NCBI GenBank assembly: GCA_022009935.1
Contig: CP091731.1
Location: 186,001-250,000 of the forward strand
Length of the DNA: 64,000 nt
Source of the DNA: Candidatus Melainabacteria bacterium
GTDB lineage: Bacteria > Cyanobacteriota > Vampirovibrionia > Gastranaerophilales > Gastranaerophilaceae
Direction of reading: 5' to 3'
In this document: piece by piece, positions 52,628 to 63,338 of the stretch
How the letters are laid out: each line of letters begins with the position of its first letter
Numbering within the stretch: the first letter of the stretch is position 1
The notes under the pieces: generated by a model
Seen by the model: only the letters and a program-made list of their open reading frames with translations
Told to the model about the DNA's origin: nothing
Databases searched by the model: none
Made by a program: the position numbers and the translations under genes

Positions 52628-53554
52628 AAAATATAACGATAGTTGTACGTTCTGTAAATGAAAGAACGAGTGAAAAATGTGTAGAATATCTTAATTCTAT
52701 TTTTGGTAAAGAAAATGTGTTTTTGGTCAAAAATGAAATACCATTTTCAACTGCTGTAAAAAAAACTTTTGAAATTGGTATAAGAAGAAATAAAAAATGG
52801 ACTTTGGCTATCGATGCAGATGTATTTTTATTCAAAGATAAAATTAAAGATTTTATCTTTGAAGCTGAAAAATTTGTATCGAAACAGAAAAAAGGTTTAT
52901 TGTCTTGAAGGAAAACTTTTGATAAATTTTCTCAAACATACAGAGAAGTCGGTTGTCATTTATATTATACAAAATACTTGAAAAAGCTTTAAAATATGTT
53001 GCCGGAGGAAAAGATACTGTGCGTCCGGAAACATATGTTAAAAAAAAATGGCTCAAAAAGGATTTGGTTTCTATGTTAATAGGATGCCAATCGGAATTCA
53101 TGATTTCTTTCAAAATCCTCAAAATATTATAAAAAATCTATTTTACATTCTAAAAAGATGAAAATATATCAAGTTGGATAGAAATATGGAAAAAAGAAGC
53201 ACAAAATGATAATGATTTTGTATATGCTTTAAAAGGTAATGAAATATATAATTCTTTAGATGATAAAACTATTTTTGTCAATTCTGATTTTATGGATAAA
53301 TTACTTTCTCAATTTAATATTGAACTTGAACAAAAAATATTTTGACAAATTGTGAAATAGATAGTGTTTTGACAAAATATAACCAAAATATTTGTGAAGA
53401 CGAAGATAAAAAATTTGAAATAATCTTTCCTGTAAAAGCTAATAAAACAATTAAAGATATGATATTTTCAAAAGAAAAAATTAAAGATAAAAGGATTATA
53501 TACTGCTTGGGTGTTAAATTTTCTTATAAAAAAAGAGTAAGAATAGTTTTTTAA
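52624..53554 (+). CDS. Putative GT-A-like glycosyltransferase, frameshifted
   Basis: KNITIVVRSVNERTSEKCVE and NKKWTLAIDADVFLFKDKIK show a Rossmann-like start and a DxD-like acidic motif (IDADVF), as in GT-A enzymes. The rest (YREVGCHLYYTKYLEKALKY, GGKDTVRPETYVKKKMAQKG, MPIGIHDFFQ) aligns to no family I can name. Frames change near 52900, 52975, 53125, 53170 and 53340. Reconciled length about 309 residues. It is the 3' partner of the 54-residue gene. Confidence 0.5.
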
Positions 53555-53610
53555 ATAGCTTTTTAAAAAATATTAAACCATATAAAACAGCTTCGCATAA
53601 AATTTGGACA

Positions 53611-55338
53611 TTGAACAAAGATGATAGAAGCAAAACATTGAAACTTGATTGGAATGAAGCAACAATACCACCTTCACCAAAAGTTATTTCACGTTTAAAA
53701 GAGCTGGTTGAACTTGGTGATTTTTATAATTTGTATCCGGCAACAGAGAATAAAAAAATAATAGATTTGTTATCCGAGTATACAGGATTAAAAGAAGACA
53801 ATCTTCAATATTTTGCATCTTCAGATAGTATTCACGAATATATAACAAAAGCATTTATTGGTGTTGGAGATAACGTTATTATACAAGCTCCGTCTTATGA
53901 TAATTTCAGGCTTACTGCTCAGGCAAATGGAGCAAATATAATTTTTAGTGAAATAGATTCTGATTTTAAATTTAATCCTAAAAAATTTGAAAAAGATATA
54001 GATAAATATAAGCCTGTTTTATATATATATCAAATCCGAATAATCCTATCGGATATGTTCATGAAACTGAATATATAGAACATTTATTAAAAAAAATATA
54101 AAAATATAATGTTTTTAATAGATGAAGCTTATTTTGAATTTTCAGGTATAACAAGTTCTTCACTTGTTACAAAATACCAAAATATTTTAATTACACGAAC
54201 TTTGTCTAAAGCATTTGCTATTGCTAATTTTAGATTTGGTTATCTTATTTCTTCAAAAGAAAATATTGATAATATTTCAAAGATAAGAAATCCTAAAAAT
54301 ATTACAACTTTAACTCAAGAGGCTGCTATTTGTGCTTTAAGTGATATTGATTATATAAAAAAATATGTAGGCGAAGTTAATAGTGCAAAAGAATATTTTA
54401 TAAATGAACTGGCTAAAAAGTATTCAGCTTTTATAAAAGTTTATAAAAGTCATTCAAATTTTGTTGTTCTTAAATTCCAAAATTATGAAATGAAAATGGA
54501 TTTTATGATTATCTAAAAAATAATTTTATCTATGTTAGAATTTTATCTCAAAGTCCATTGTTAAATACAAGTTTAAGAATAACTGTTGGAACTTTGAGTC
54601 AGATGAAACATGTTTTAGAGGTTATTGATAATTTTTTTAGAAATAAAAATAAAAAAAATAACATAGACAAGAATGATAAAATAGCTCTTTTCGATTTTTT
54701 GCCATACTGTTGTTGATTTTTCAACCGCTGATGAATTTGTAAATTTTGTCAGAAAGAAAAAACGTTTGCCAATTATGAAAATAAAAAATAATTTTCGTAA
54801 GTTGTTTAATATCCTACATCTGACAAAATTATTCAAAAATATACAGATAAACATGTACATAAACTTTTATATCTATCACAATTAAAGGGTTTGTCCAGAA
54901 GTGAAATTGAACTTTTTGCAATTGATTATTATGAAAATTGTATTAAACCCAGATTTGTAAAAAGAAACTATTGAAGAGATTTATAAATTGAAAAAACTCG
55001 GGTATAAACTGTATGTTGTAAGTGGTGGATATGATGTTTATCTCAAATACTTTATAAAAGAATTTAATTTTGACGGTTTAATTTGTACAAAAATTGATTT
55101 TAAAAATGACAAAGTAACTGGAAACTTTGACGGATATGATTGTTTAAATTTCAATAAAATTATATTATTAAAAAGATATTTTAATAAAGAAAATTTAAAA
55201 AATTATAATTCTGTTGCTTATTCAGACAGCATCACCGATTTACCATTATTAAATTATTGTAAAAAGGGTGTTGTTGTAAGTAAAACCGGAAGTGAAAAAT
55301 GGGTTAAAGAAAACAATTTTGAGGAGATAATATGGTGA
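53611..55338 (+). CDS. HisC-like aminotransferase fused to HAD-IB phosphatase, frameshifted
   Basis: The aminotransferase part reads KLDWNEATIPPSPKVISRLK, then FASSDSIHEYITKAFIGVGD, PSYDNFRLTAQANGANIIF, FLIDEAYFEFSG and RTLSKAFAIANFRFGYLISS, holding the PLP lysine (LSK). LRITVGTLSQMKHVLEVIDN ends it. Without an intervening stop the frame runs into the HAD part: KIALFDF, corrected to CHTVVDFSTADEFVNFV, then YKLYVVSGGYDVYLKYFIKE and VAYSDSITDLPLL. TTG 53611 is the formal start, but an in-frame HisC-type N-terminus (IKPYKTASHKIW) begins near 53568. Frames change near 54030, 54090, 54515, 54700, 54810 and 54960. It could make an amino-alcohol from a phosphorylated ketone. Confidence 0.7.
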
Positions 55339-56244
55339 ACATAATAAAAAAATTAAAAATACTATGTTATATAAAAAATATAAATTTTGGTGTGAATATA
55401 TCTTAAAGGAAAAATTAAATGGACAAAAAAAATTAATAAAAAAAGATATAAACAAAATTTTCAAAAAGAACTGGATTTAGATAATCCAAAAACTTTAAAT
55501 GAAAAAAATTCAGTGGCTAAAAATAAACGAAAGAGATGATTTTCATACTCTTGTTGCAGACAAATATAAGGTTAGAGAATATTTAAAAACATTTTCTGAA
55601 GACTATCTTGTACCATTATTATTTCAAACTACAAATTATAAAGATATTAATGAAAAAAAATATAACAACATTTCCCTGTATAGTTAAATCGAATAGCGGT
55701 TGTGGGTGGTATAAGATTTTAAGAACAAAAGATGATGTAAATTGGGACGAGTTGCGTGAGATTTGTAAAGATTGGATGAGTAGAAATTTTTATTATTATT
55801 CTTACGAATGGCAATATAAAAATATAAAACCTTGTATTATAGTAGAAAAATTACTATTAACAAAGGATAATAAGTTACCTAATGATTTTAAACTCCATTT
55901 TATAAATGGTGACTTAAAGTTTGTTTATTGTTCAATTGACAGAAGTGATAAAAATTATAGAAAAATATATAGTCCTAATTGGGAATTACTTGATTTTCAA
56001 TGGCCAATAAAACAACTAAATAATGATAATCTTTGAAGAAATATCAAAACCTGCTTCTTTTGATAAAATGTTAGAAATAGGCAAAGAAATTGCTAAGAAT
56101 TTCAAGTATGTGAGAATAGATTTTTATGATGTTGATGGAAAACTTTATTTTGGCGAGATTACTTTACACCATGGTGCAGGTTTTAATAAGTTTTCTGATG
56201 AAAAATATGATAGTTATTATGGAGCAATGTTAGAATTAAAATAG
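55332..56244 (+). CDS. TupA-like ATP-grasp ligase, frameshifted
   Basis: ATG 55332 follows GAGGAG and overlaps the fusion gene's stop. The sequence follows the TupA-like ATP-grasp pattern: NPKTLNEKIQWLKINERDDF, HTLVADKYKVREYLKTFSED, FPCIVKSNSGCGWYKI, then KPCIIVEKLLLTKDNKLPND, FKLHFINGDLKFVYCSIDRS and KYVRIDFYDVDGKLYFGEIT. ATP-grasp enzymes form amide bonds; TupA is linked to the peptide part of teichuronopeptide, a polyglucuronate polymer. Frames change near 55370, 55680 and 56030. Substrate is not known. Confidence 0.78.
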
Positions 56245-56259
56245 AGGAATATTAGAAAG

Positions 56260-57220
56260 ATGAAACGAATATTGATTACGGGTGGAGCAGGTTTTATAGG
56301 CAGTCATTTGTGTGAAAGATTGTTAAATGAGGGCAATGATGTTATATGTCTTGACAATTTTTTCACAGGTTCAAAGGATAATATAAGACATTTGCTTGAT
56401 AACAACAGATTTGAGCTTGTCCGTCATGATGTGACAAAAGAATATTATGCAGAAGTTGACCAGATATATAATATGGCATGTCCTGCATCACCTCCTCATT
56501 ATCAATATAATCCTATAAAAACAATAAAACCTCCGTTTTGGGTGTTACAAACATGCTTGGGCTTGCCAAACGTTGTCGTGCTACAATTTTGCAAGCATCA
56601 ACATCAGAAGTTTACGGCAATCCGCTTGTTCACCCTCAAACAGAAGATTATTGGGGAAATGTTAACCCTATTGGTATAAGAAGTTGTTATGATGAAGGAA
56701 AAAGATGTGCCGAAACTTTGATGATGGATTATCATCGTCAAAATAATGTTGACATTCGTATAATTAGAATTTTTAATACATACGGGCCGAATATGAATCC
56801 AAATGATGGTCGAGTTGTTTCTAACTTTATTGTTCAAGCTTTGCAAAACAAAGACATTACAATGTATGGTGATGGAACTCAGACAAGATCTTTTTGCTAT
56901 GTTTCTGATTTGGTTGGCGGTATTGTTAAAATGATGAACAATGAACAAAATTTATAGGTCCTGTAAACCTTGGAAATCCAAGTGAACGAACTGTTTATGA
57001 CCTTGCAGAATTGATTATCAAGTTGACAAATTCAAATTCAAAAATAAAATTTGCACCATTGCCTCAAGATGACCCGCTTCAAAGAAAGCCGGATATATCA
57101 TTGGCTAAAAAAGAACTTTGCTGGGAACCTAAAGTCGATATTGAAGAAGGTTTGCTAAAAACAATTGAATATTTTGCTAAAAAAGATAAAGAAAGGAGTT
57201 TAGTTTATGCAGTTCATTGA
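56260..57220 (+). CDS. UDP-glucuronate decarboxylase (UDP-xylose synthase), frameshifted
   Basis: ILITGGAGFIGSHLCERLLN, then CLDNFFTGSKDNIRHLLDNN and RFELVRHDVTKEYYAEVDQI are the UXS pattern. YNMACPASPPHYQYNPIKTI, ASTSEVYGNPLVHPQTEDYW and the catalytic SCYDEGKRCAETLMMDYHRQ (Tyr/Lys of YxxxK) follow, then IFNTYGPNMNPNDGRVVSNF. Frames change near 56535 and 56955. Reconciled length about 319 residues. It converts UDP-glucuronate to UDP-xylose; the dTDP-glucose dehydratase family is excluded by the LDNFFTGSK-type loop. Confidence 0.9.
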
Positions 57221-58186
57221 TTTAGAACAAGAAGGTGTAAATAAGTTTGAAGAGTTGAAAGACAAAATTGATGGCAAAATGGATCTCACTTCTGTTCAAG
57301 CAAATTTTATAGTATATCTTTTGAAAAAGTATAATTCAAAAAAATTCTTGAACTTGGAGTATCTGCCGGTGGATCAAGTTTGCTTATTCTTGACACCATT
57401 AAAAATGTTGAAAATGCTCATCTTTATTCCATTGACTATTTAAATTATTGGTATAAAGATAAAAATAAACCTGTAGGTTTTCTTGTGCAAGAAGAAGCTC
57501 CTGAATTACTTAACAAATGGACTTTGTATTCAGGGAATTTTGCTTGTGAATTTATGGATAAAATATGTCCTGATAAAGCTTATGACATTGATTTTTGTTT
57601 TATTGATACAATACATTTACGTCCCGGTGAAATTCTCGATTTTTTAATGGTTTTGCCTTATTTAAAGAAAAATGCTGTTGTTGTTTTTCATGATATTTCT
57701 TTTACATACATTTGGGGATAAATATGAAAATTCTGATGTAAATTGTATTCTTTATAGTGCAATAAAAGGTGAAAAAAATATTACCACTTAATGACTGTTC
57801 AAGATTCCCTAATATGGGTGCAATTATACTGGATGATGATATTAGAGAAAGAATTTTGATGTTTTTAATGCTTTATTGTTAAAATGGTATTATACGCTTG
57901 AAAAAGAAGAATATTTGTTAATTCTTAAACATTTTGAAAAACATTACGAAGAAGAATTAATTGATATATATAAAAGGCTTATGAATATAATAATATGCTC
58001 GTGACATCTTTATTACAAAACAATAAATTAACAAATAAAGATATTAGCAAAATGTTTTTATTTATGTTATTATCAAAAGTATGTATAGGCAAAAAGAAAA
58101 AACATTATATTGAAAAATTAAATAGTTATAAACAAAAAAGGTGGATTAAGACATTGGATTTAATGAGTAAGGAGCTAATTATATAA
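57207..58186 (+). CDS. Class I SAM methyltransferase (Methyltransf_24-like), frameshifted
   Basis: Start ATG 57207 overlaps the previous gene. The SAM loop is LELGVSAGGSSLLILDTIKN (frame change near 57345). IDFCFIDTIHLRPGEILDFL, then VLPYLKKNAVVVFHDIS, are typical of the family that methylates small acceptors on sugars. Frames change near 57345, 57715, 57780, 57860 and 57985. The C-terminal 110 residues are helical. The stop overlaps ugd start in an ATGA-like junction. Confidence 0.7.
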
Positions 58187-59513
58187 TGAAAGTATGTGTA
58201 GTAGGAACAGGATATGTTGGGTTGGTTGCAGGAACCTGTCTTGCTGAAATGGGCAATGATGTAATCTGTGTTGATAATAATCTTGAAAAATTAAGTCAAC
58301 TTGAAAAAGGCATCGTGCCAATTTATGAGCCTGGATTGGAAGAATTGATAAAAGTGAATGTGTCTGAAGGCAGACTTAATTTTACTTCAAATTTGAAAGA
58401 AGCGGTACAAAAATCACTTGTTTGTTTTATTGCAGTTGGGACTCCACAGGGTGAAGACGGTCAAGCTGATTTAAAATATGTATTTGAAGTTGCAAAAAGT
58501 ATTGGACAGTCAATAAACGATTATAAAGTTATAGTTGACAAATCGACCGTTCCTGTTGGAACAGCTGATGCTGTTAGTAAAATAATTAAAGAACAAACAA
58601 ACATTGAATTTGACGTTGTTTCAAATCCTGAGTTTTTGAAACAAGGTGCTGCAGTTGATGACTTTTTGAAACCTGATAGAGTTGTCATTGGTTCAAATTC
58701 TCAAAAAGCAACAGAAATAATGCAAGAGTTATATTCACCATTTTTTGCGTACCGGCAATCCGGTTATAATTATGGATGTAAAATCTGCTGAAATGACAAA
58801 ATATGCTGCAAATTCTTTCTTGGCTGTTAAAATATCTTATGCTAATGAAATAGCAAACATTTGTGAGCAAGTTGGTGCAGATGCTGAAATGGTTCGCATT
58901 GGTATGTGCTCCGACAAAAGAATAGGTTCTCAATTCTTGTTCCCGGGGTTGGGATATGGTGGAAGTTGTTTCCCCAAAAGATGTAAAAGCACTTCTTAAA
59001 ACAGCCAAAGATAATAATTGCGATTATCAACTTCTTCAAGCTGCAGATGATGTCAACAAAAAACAAAGACAAGTATTTATTAATAAAATATTGAATAAAT
59101 TTGGCAACGATTTATCCGGCAAGACATTTGCTGTTTGGGGATTGGCTTTTAAGCCCAAGACAAATGATATGAGAGAAGCACCTGCCATAACAATTATTAA
59201 TGCTTTGCTTGAAAGAGGTGCCAAGGTTCAAGCTTATGACCCCAAAGCCGTTGAAAGTGCAAAAGAAATTTTTGGCAACAAAATAACTTATGCAAAATCA
59301 GCTTATGAAGCTTTAAATGGTGCAGATTGCATGCTTTTGCTTACAGAATGGAATGAATTTCGTCGTCCTGATTTTGACAAAATAAAATCGTTGATGAAAG
59401 GTAATGTTATTTTTGACGGACGTAACCAATACAACTCAAAACGATTGTTGGAAAAAGGCTTTGAATATTATCAAATCGGCAAACAAACAGATAAAGCTAT
59501 GGTGGAAGCTTAA
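58186..59513 (+). CDS. ugd: UDP-glucose 6-dehydrogenase, two frameshifts
   Basis: It oxidises UDP-glucose to UDP-glucuronate, the branch-point substrate for the decarboxylase and epimerase of this cluster. KVCVVGTGYVGLVAGTCLAE binds NAD. VGTPQGEDGQADLKYV, DKSTVPVGTADAV and NPEFLKQGAAVDDFLKPDRV follow, then the catalytic Cys in FPGLGYGGSCFPKDVKALLK (frame change near 58978). FAVWGLAFKPKTNDMREAPA and DPKAVESAKEIFGNKITYA end the C-terminal domain. Another change near 58745. Length about 442 residues. Confidence 0.95.
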
Positions 59514-59526
59514 GATACTTTGTAAT

Positions 59527-61328
59527 TTAAGAACAAGCCATTTTAAAAGCACTATCAATTGACACCTTATCGCCGTATTTAGCTTCAAATGCTTCTAATA
59601 TTTCTTCTTCATTATCAAGTTTGACAAAGATTGAGTTATACGTATCAACTTTGTAGTAAGTATAGCTGTTGTCGCCATTTTTAAACCGTAAATAATTCCA
59701 AGTATGAGCGACATCGTCAGTAGAACATAAGCTTGTATGTTTTGTTTGTTTAAATTCTTTATTAAATAGTTTACCAGTGTTGCCATGTGGCGACAAACAC
59801 CCAAACCATATACCAAGCCAATATTATTATTATCAAATTTGTAGCATGTCTTTGTCGCTTGTATGTTTTTTTCAGACTTTTTTAAATTAACTAAACAATC
59901 TTGTAGACAATCATCATTGTCTTTTGGATAAAATCTGTTTATTGTTTCTTGTAAAGTATTTATAACATTTTGTTCACTATAATCACCTTTTAAACTATCT
60001 TTAAAAGCTTTCAGAGCTTCTTGTTTAGCTTTTTCACTATCCTCTTTTGAAGTATTTTTGTTAATAATTCCCAATAAAGTTTCTATTGCGTCAAAATCAT
60101 TCCTATATGTTGTAAATATTTCAACTATTGCTTTCCTTTTTCTTCAAGTGTTTTATTTTTTAATGTTTTTTCAAATTCTGTTTTATCTTTTTGAATATTC
60201 TCATATTTTATTTTTTTTTTACTATCTGAAACATTACATTTTTGTTCTTCAAAATCAAATGTATATTTTTTTCCATTTTTTTCATATAGTAAGATATTTT
60301 CATTTAAAGTATAGTCATTTAAAGAACCTTTGTTTATTAAGTTATAAACAATTGATTTTAATTTACCAACTGTTAAAATATTATATTGCAATAAAGAATT
60401 GTCGATTTTTGTATTATTAGTTTTTATATTTTTATAATTAAGATCCTGTAAATAGAACATTAACTCTGTTGGGTCATTACATTTGTTAATAATATTTTGG
60501 GATATTTCTAATTCGCTGCTATTTATATCTTCTTTATTTAAATCTGTATTGTCTGCTATTGTTTTTAAAATTTTAGTTGTATTTTTTTCATCATGTTGTT
60601 CTTTATCTAATAAAGTTTCAATGAATTCTTTTTGGTAATTTGACCAATATTATTATTTTCATTATTATCTATAACTTTTGAAAGGTTTTCAATATTTTTC
60701 TCTATATTATTTTTTGCAATGTCGCGTTCATATTCTAAACATTCTGTATTAGCTTTAATGGAAGCAGTAATAACTGAATAATCGTCTGTTTCTTTAAAAT
60801 AGTCATCTAAGAATGAATTATAGTCATTTAAATCCTGAATACGTTCACTAACAAAAAGTTCTCGTTTCTTTATTAATTCTAGATAATAGCTATTCATATT
60901 TGTAATAATATTTGTTGCAATATCATCATTTGGATTTTGTTTAAGCAATTCTTCCATCTCTTTGATGTTTGTTCTTAAGACTGAAGCTTTAATATTATCT
61001 TGTTTTAGATAGTCCGCATATTTTTTGATAGAATTTTGAGATATTTCCGAAACTTGATTTTTAGCATGTTCAACAACATTGGATGTTTTTTTCACTTTTT
61101 TGCCGTTAAAATAAAGAAATCCTGTCACAGTTGCCACAACAGCTGTGCAAACACCTGCAATAATCCAATTGCGTTTTTTTTTTTTGAAGCTTCATTCTTT
61201 TTCTTTTCAGAAGAAACATACGCATCTTTTGAACCACAAAATTTCACAGGCTTGTTTGATTGACACTTATCATTTGTGTCAATATCATAAGTATTATAAA
61301 ATTTTATACCATTCACATTCATATACAT
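59527..61328 (-). CDS. Membrane-anchored protein with C-terminal transglutaminase-like domain, frameshifted
   Basis: The N-terminus MYMNVNGIKFYNTYDIDTND leads to the tag-like KPVKFCG, a basic stretch and, after a frame change near 61175, one membrane segment (WIIAGVCTAVVATVTGFLYF). A long charged coiled-coil region (61100-60150) follows, crossing changes near 60640, 60460 and 60125. The C-terminal 110 residues show a transglutaminase/cysteine-protease fold: GLGVCRHMATLVNYLIKNLN (Cys), DVAHTWNYLRF (His) and YKVDTYNSIF (Asp), with a change near 59735. Reconciled length about 600 residues. The C-terminus is probably outside the cytoplasm. Whether it crosslinks or cleaves is unknown. Confidence 0.65.
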
Positions 61329-61336
61329 TAATATAA

Positions 61337-61368
61337 AAATACGTCAAAAAAAAATTTTTGACGTATTT
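61337..61368. terminator. Perfect hairpin just upstream of the transglutaminase-like gene
   Basis: AAATACGTCAAAAA (61337-61350) pairs with TTTTTGACGTATTT (61355-61368) around a 4-base A loop. T-runs lie within the stem. It sits only 8 bases above the start codon at 61328, so it may be a 5'-leader structure as well as a terminator for the small frame at 61379. Confidence 0.6.
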
Positions 61369-61378
61369 GGGGATAAAC

Positions 61379-61609
61379 TTAATAAAAATTTACATTTTTA
61401 TATAATAAATTTTTATTTTTTTTTTTTTCAATCCAAACATAAGTTTGATTAAAAGCATTGTCAAATGGATTGTAATGAAAATCCTTACTTGTAAAAGGAT
61501 TAACAGCTTCATAATCAAAACACGTTATTTTATTTAAAATTACTTTAAAATATTTATATAAATTCATAAAATTAAAAACTTCCACTTTAATTACTAATTT
61601 ATTATGCAT
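61379..61609 (-). CDS. Possible small protein
   Basis: A 76-codon frame (MHNKLVIKVEVFNFMNLYKY, later NPFTSKDFHYNPFDNAFNQT and YVWIEKKKNKNLLY). No homology recognised and no clear ribosome-binding site; it is AT-rich like the surrounding intergenic sequence. An internal start at the second Met is possible. Confidence 0.35.
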   Translation of the reverse strand: MHNKLVIKVEVFNFMNLYKYFKVILNKITCFDYEAVNPFTSKDFHYNPFDNAFNQTYVWIEKKKNKNLLYKNVNFY

Positions 61610-61701
61610 TTTTTTTCATTAAATAAAATTAGACAAATGGGTTAAATTTATTTTTTAAAAAGAACAATCTTTTTATTTTAACAGTCAGGTAAAAATAATA
61701 G

Positions 61702-61730
61702 TTGCAATAAATAAAAAAAAACTGTATACT
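61702..61730 (+). promoter_or_regulatory. Candidate promoter for the gene at 61762
   Basis: TTGCAA (61702-61707) and TATACT (61725-61730) are 17 bases apart, about 31 bases before the TTG start at 61762. Confidence 0.6.
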
Positions 61731-61761
61731 AAACATAGGTTTTAAATAGGGAGATTAAGAC

Positions 61762-62094
61762 TTGGTAGATAACAGCTCATCTTTTAAAAATGTAGGTGTT
61801 TCGGGAATTAATTTTAAAGATGCCCAAAGTAATGCAGGTAAGCTAAGCGATGAAAAAATGGGGTCAGAAGCACAATATTTTGCACTGGAACAGGAAGAAG
61901 AAGAAACTGATGAAAATCTTGAAGATAGCAATCCCTATGTAGATAGAAGTGCACAGTTGAATGCTTCTTTAAATTCACTAGCCATGATGAATGTTATAAA
62001 TGTTTTAAAAAAAGGTAAAGATAGAGAAAAATTTTTAAGAGAATTTGATATTAGAAAGGAAGAAGTAAAAAGTGTTGAAAGTGATGAAGAATAA
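61762..62094 (+). CDS. Small acidic hypothetical protein
   Basis: A TTG start with GGGAG upstream. The intact 110-residue protein is acidic (ALEQEEEETDENLEDSNPYV) and begins MVDNSSSFKNVGVSGINFKD. It has one short helix (SLNSLAMMNVINVLKKGKDR) and no membrane segment. It directly precedes the SLH gene and probably shares its transcript. Function unknown. The SGINF segment recalls the NGIxF tag seen at 61328. Confidence 0.65.
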   Translation: MVDNSSSFKNVGVSGINFKDAQSNAGKLSDEKMGSEAQYFALEQEEEETDENLEDSNPYVDRSAQLNASLNSLAMMNVINVLKKGKDREKFLREFDIRKEEVKSVESDEE

Positions 62095-63238
62095 TGTAAA
62101 AAAAAGTTTTGTTGTCTTTATTCATTTGTTTTTTAAGTTCATTATTTATAAATGCATACGCATTTAATGATATGGATAAAACTCATTGGGCTTATAATTA
62201 TATAACTCAGCTTGAAAAGACGGTGTAGTTGTCGGATATCCGGATGGAAATTATCGTCCCGAGCAGTTTGTAACACGTGCAGAATTTGCAACAATGGTTG
62301 TAAAAGCTTTAAAACAAGGCAATTATCAAGTTAGTGAAGTCACAAATTTTTCAGATGTTGACTCTGGTTTTTGGGGATATGATAACATTCAAAGGGCTGT
62401 TTTCTTAGACGTTATGAAAGGTTTGCCGGATGGCACTTTCTTGCCACAAGGCCAAGTTTCAAAAGCTCAAGCTATTGCAATTGTTGTAAGTTCTTTAAAA
62501 CTGATGATATGACTGAAAGCGAAGCTAGAAGTGTGTTGAATGAGTCATATTCAGATGTTGATAATGTTGAAAGTTGGGCTTTAATTCCTGCCGGTAAAGC
62601 TAAAAAACATGGGACTTATTGTCGATGCTCCAGGGTTTGACGGAAAATTGGGATTAAAAGAAAATGCTACTCGAGCTGAGTTAGCCGCTTATTTGTCAAA
62701 TATGATTGAATGGACTAAAAAAATACCTAACAAAAAAATAGAAGAAACAATGAAACGTCGTGCCGACAATGGGTATGTTGTTCAAGGTGTCCAATATGAC
62801 GGAAAATATGCAATTATTCCAAAAGGTACTTTGTTGCCTGTTGCTATGAACCAAAAAGTTTCAACTCAAAAATTCAAAGATACTCAAGAACTTGGCGGAT
62901 ATTTACCTCAAAATATTATTAGTGAAGACTACTATTTGTTGCTTGATGAAAACTCTCAAATTTATGGTCAATCTCTTCAAGTTAAAAGAGCTTGGCTATT
63001 TATAAGAAATGGTAAACTTGTTATCGAAACTCGCAATATAAGAACTCCTATTCCACAAGTTTCTTATTTCTGGGCATTGTCTGAACAGTATCCAACTTAT
63101 AAATCAAGCTTTACTGAATTTCTAAGAAAAATATTTAAAGGAGCTAAAATAGAAGTTCAAAAAGATGAAGTTATCAATGTTAAACTTCTTGAAGACATTC
63201 GTATTGACTTAACAACAGGTAAAATTGTTCATTATTAA
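62094..63238 (+). CDS. SLH-domain envelope protein, frameshifted
   Basis: The expected start ATG at 62094 is followed by TAA in the same frame, probably a substitution for AAA (ATG AAA AAA AAA GTT). A signal peptide follows (VLLSLFICFLSSLFINAYAF). S-layer homology repeats are clear: FNDMDKTHWAYNYITQLEK, GVVVGYPDGNYRPEQFVTRA, EFATMVVKAL, then FSDVDSGFWGYDNIQRAVFL, VMKGLPDGTFLPQGQVSKAQ and a third, YSDVDNVESWALIPAGKAKN. The last 190 residues have no known domain. SLH domains bind peptidoglycan-linked polymers. Frames change near 62215, 62505 and 62605. Confidence 0.8.
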
Positions 63239-63259
63239 TTAAATAATTGATTATAGGAA

Positions 63260-63296
63260 AATATGGGAAGGTGAAAAACTTTCCCATATTTTTTAT
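63260..63296 (+). terminator. Terminator after the SLH gene
   Basis: AATATGGGAA (63260-63269) pairs with TTCCCATATT (63281-63290), followed by a T-run. Confidence 0.88.
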
Positions 63297-63338
63297 AAGA
63301 TATTTTATTACATCTGCAATTTAAATTTATTAGTTTAA

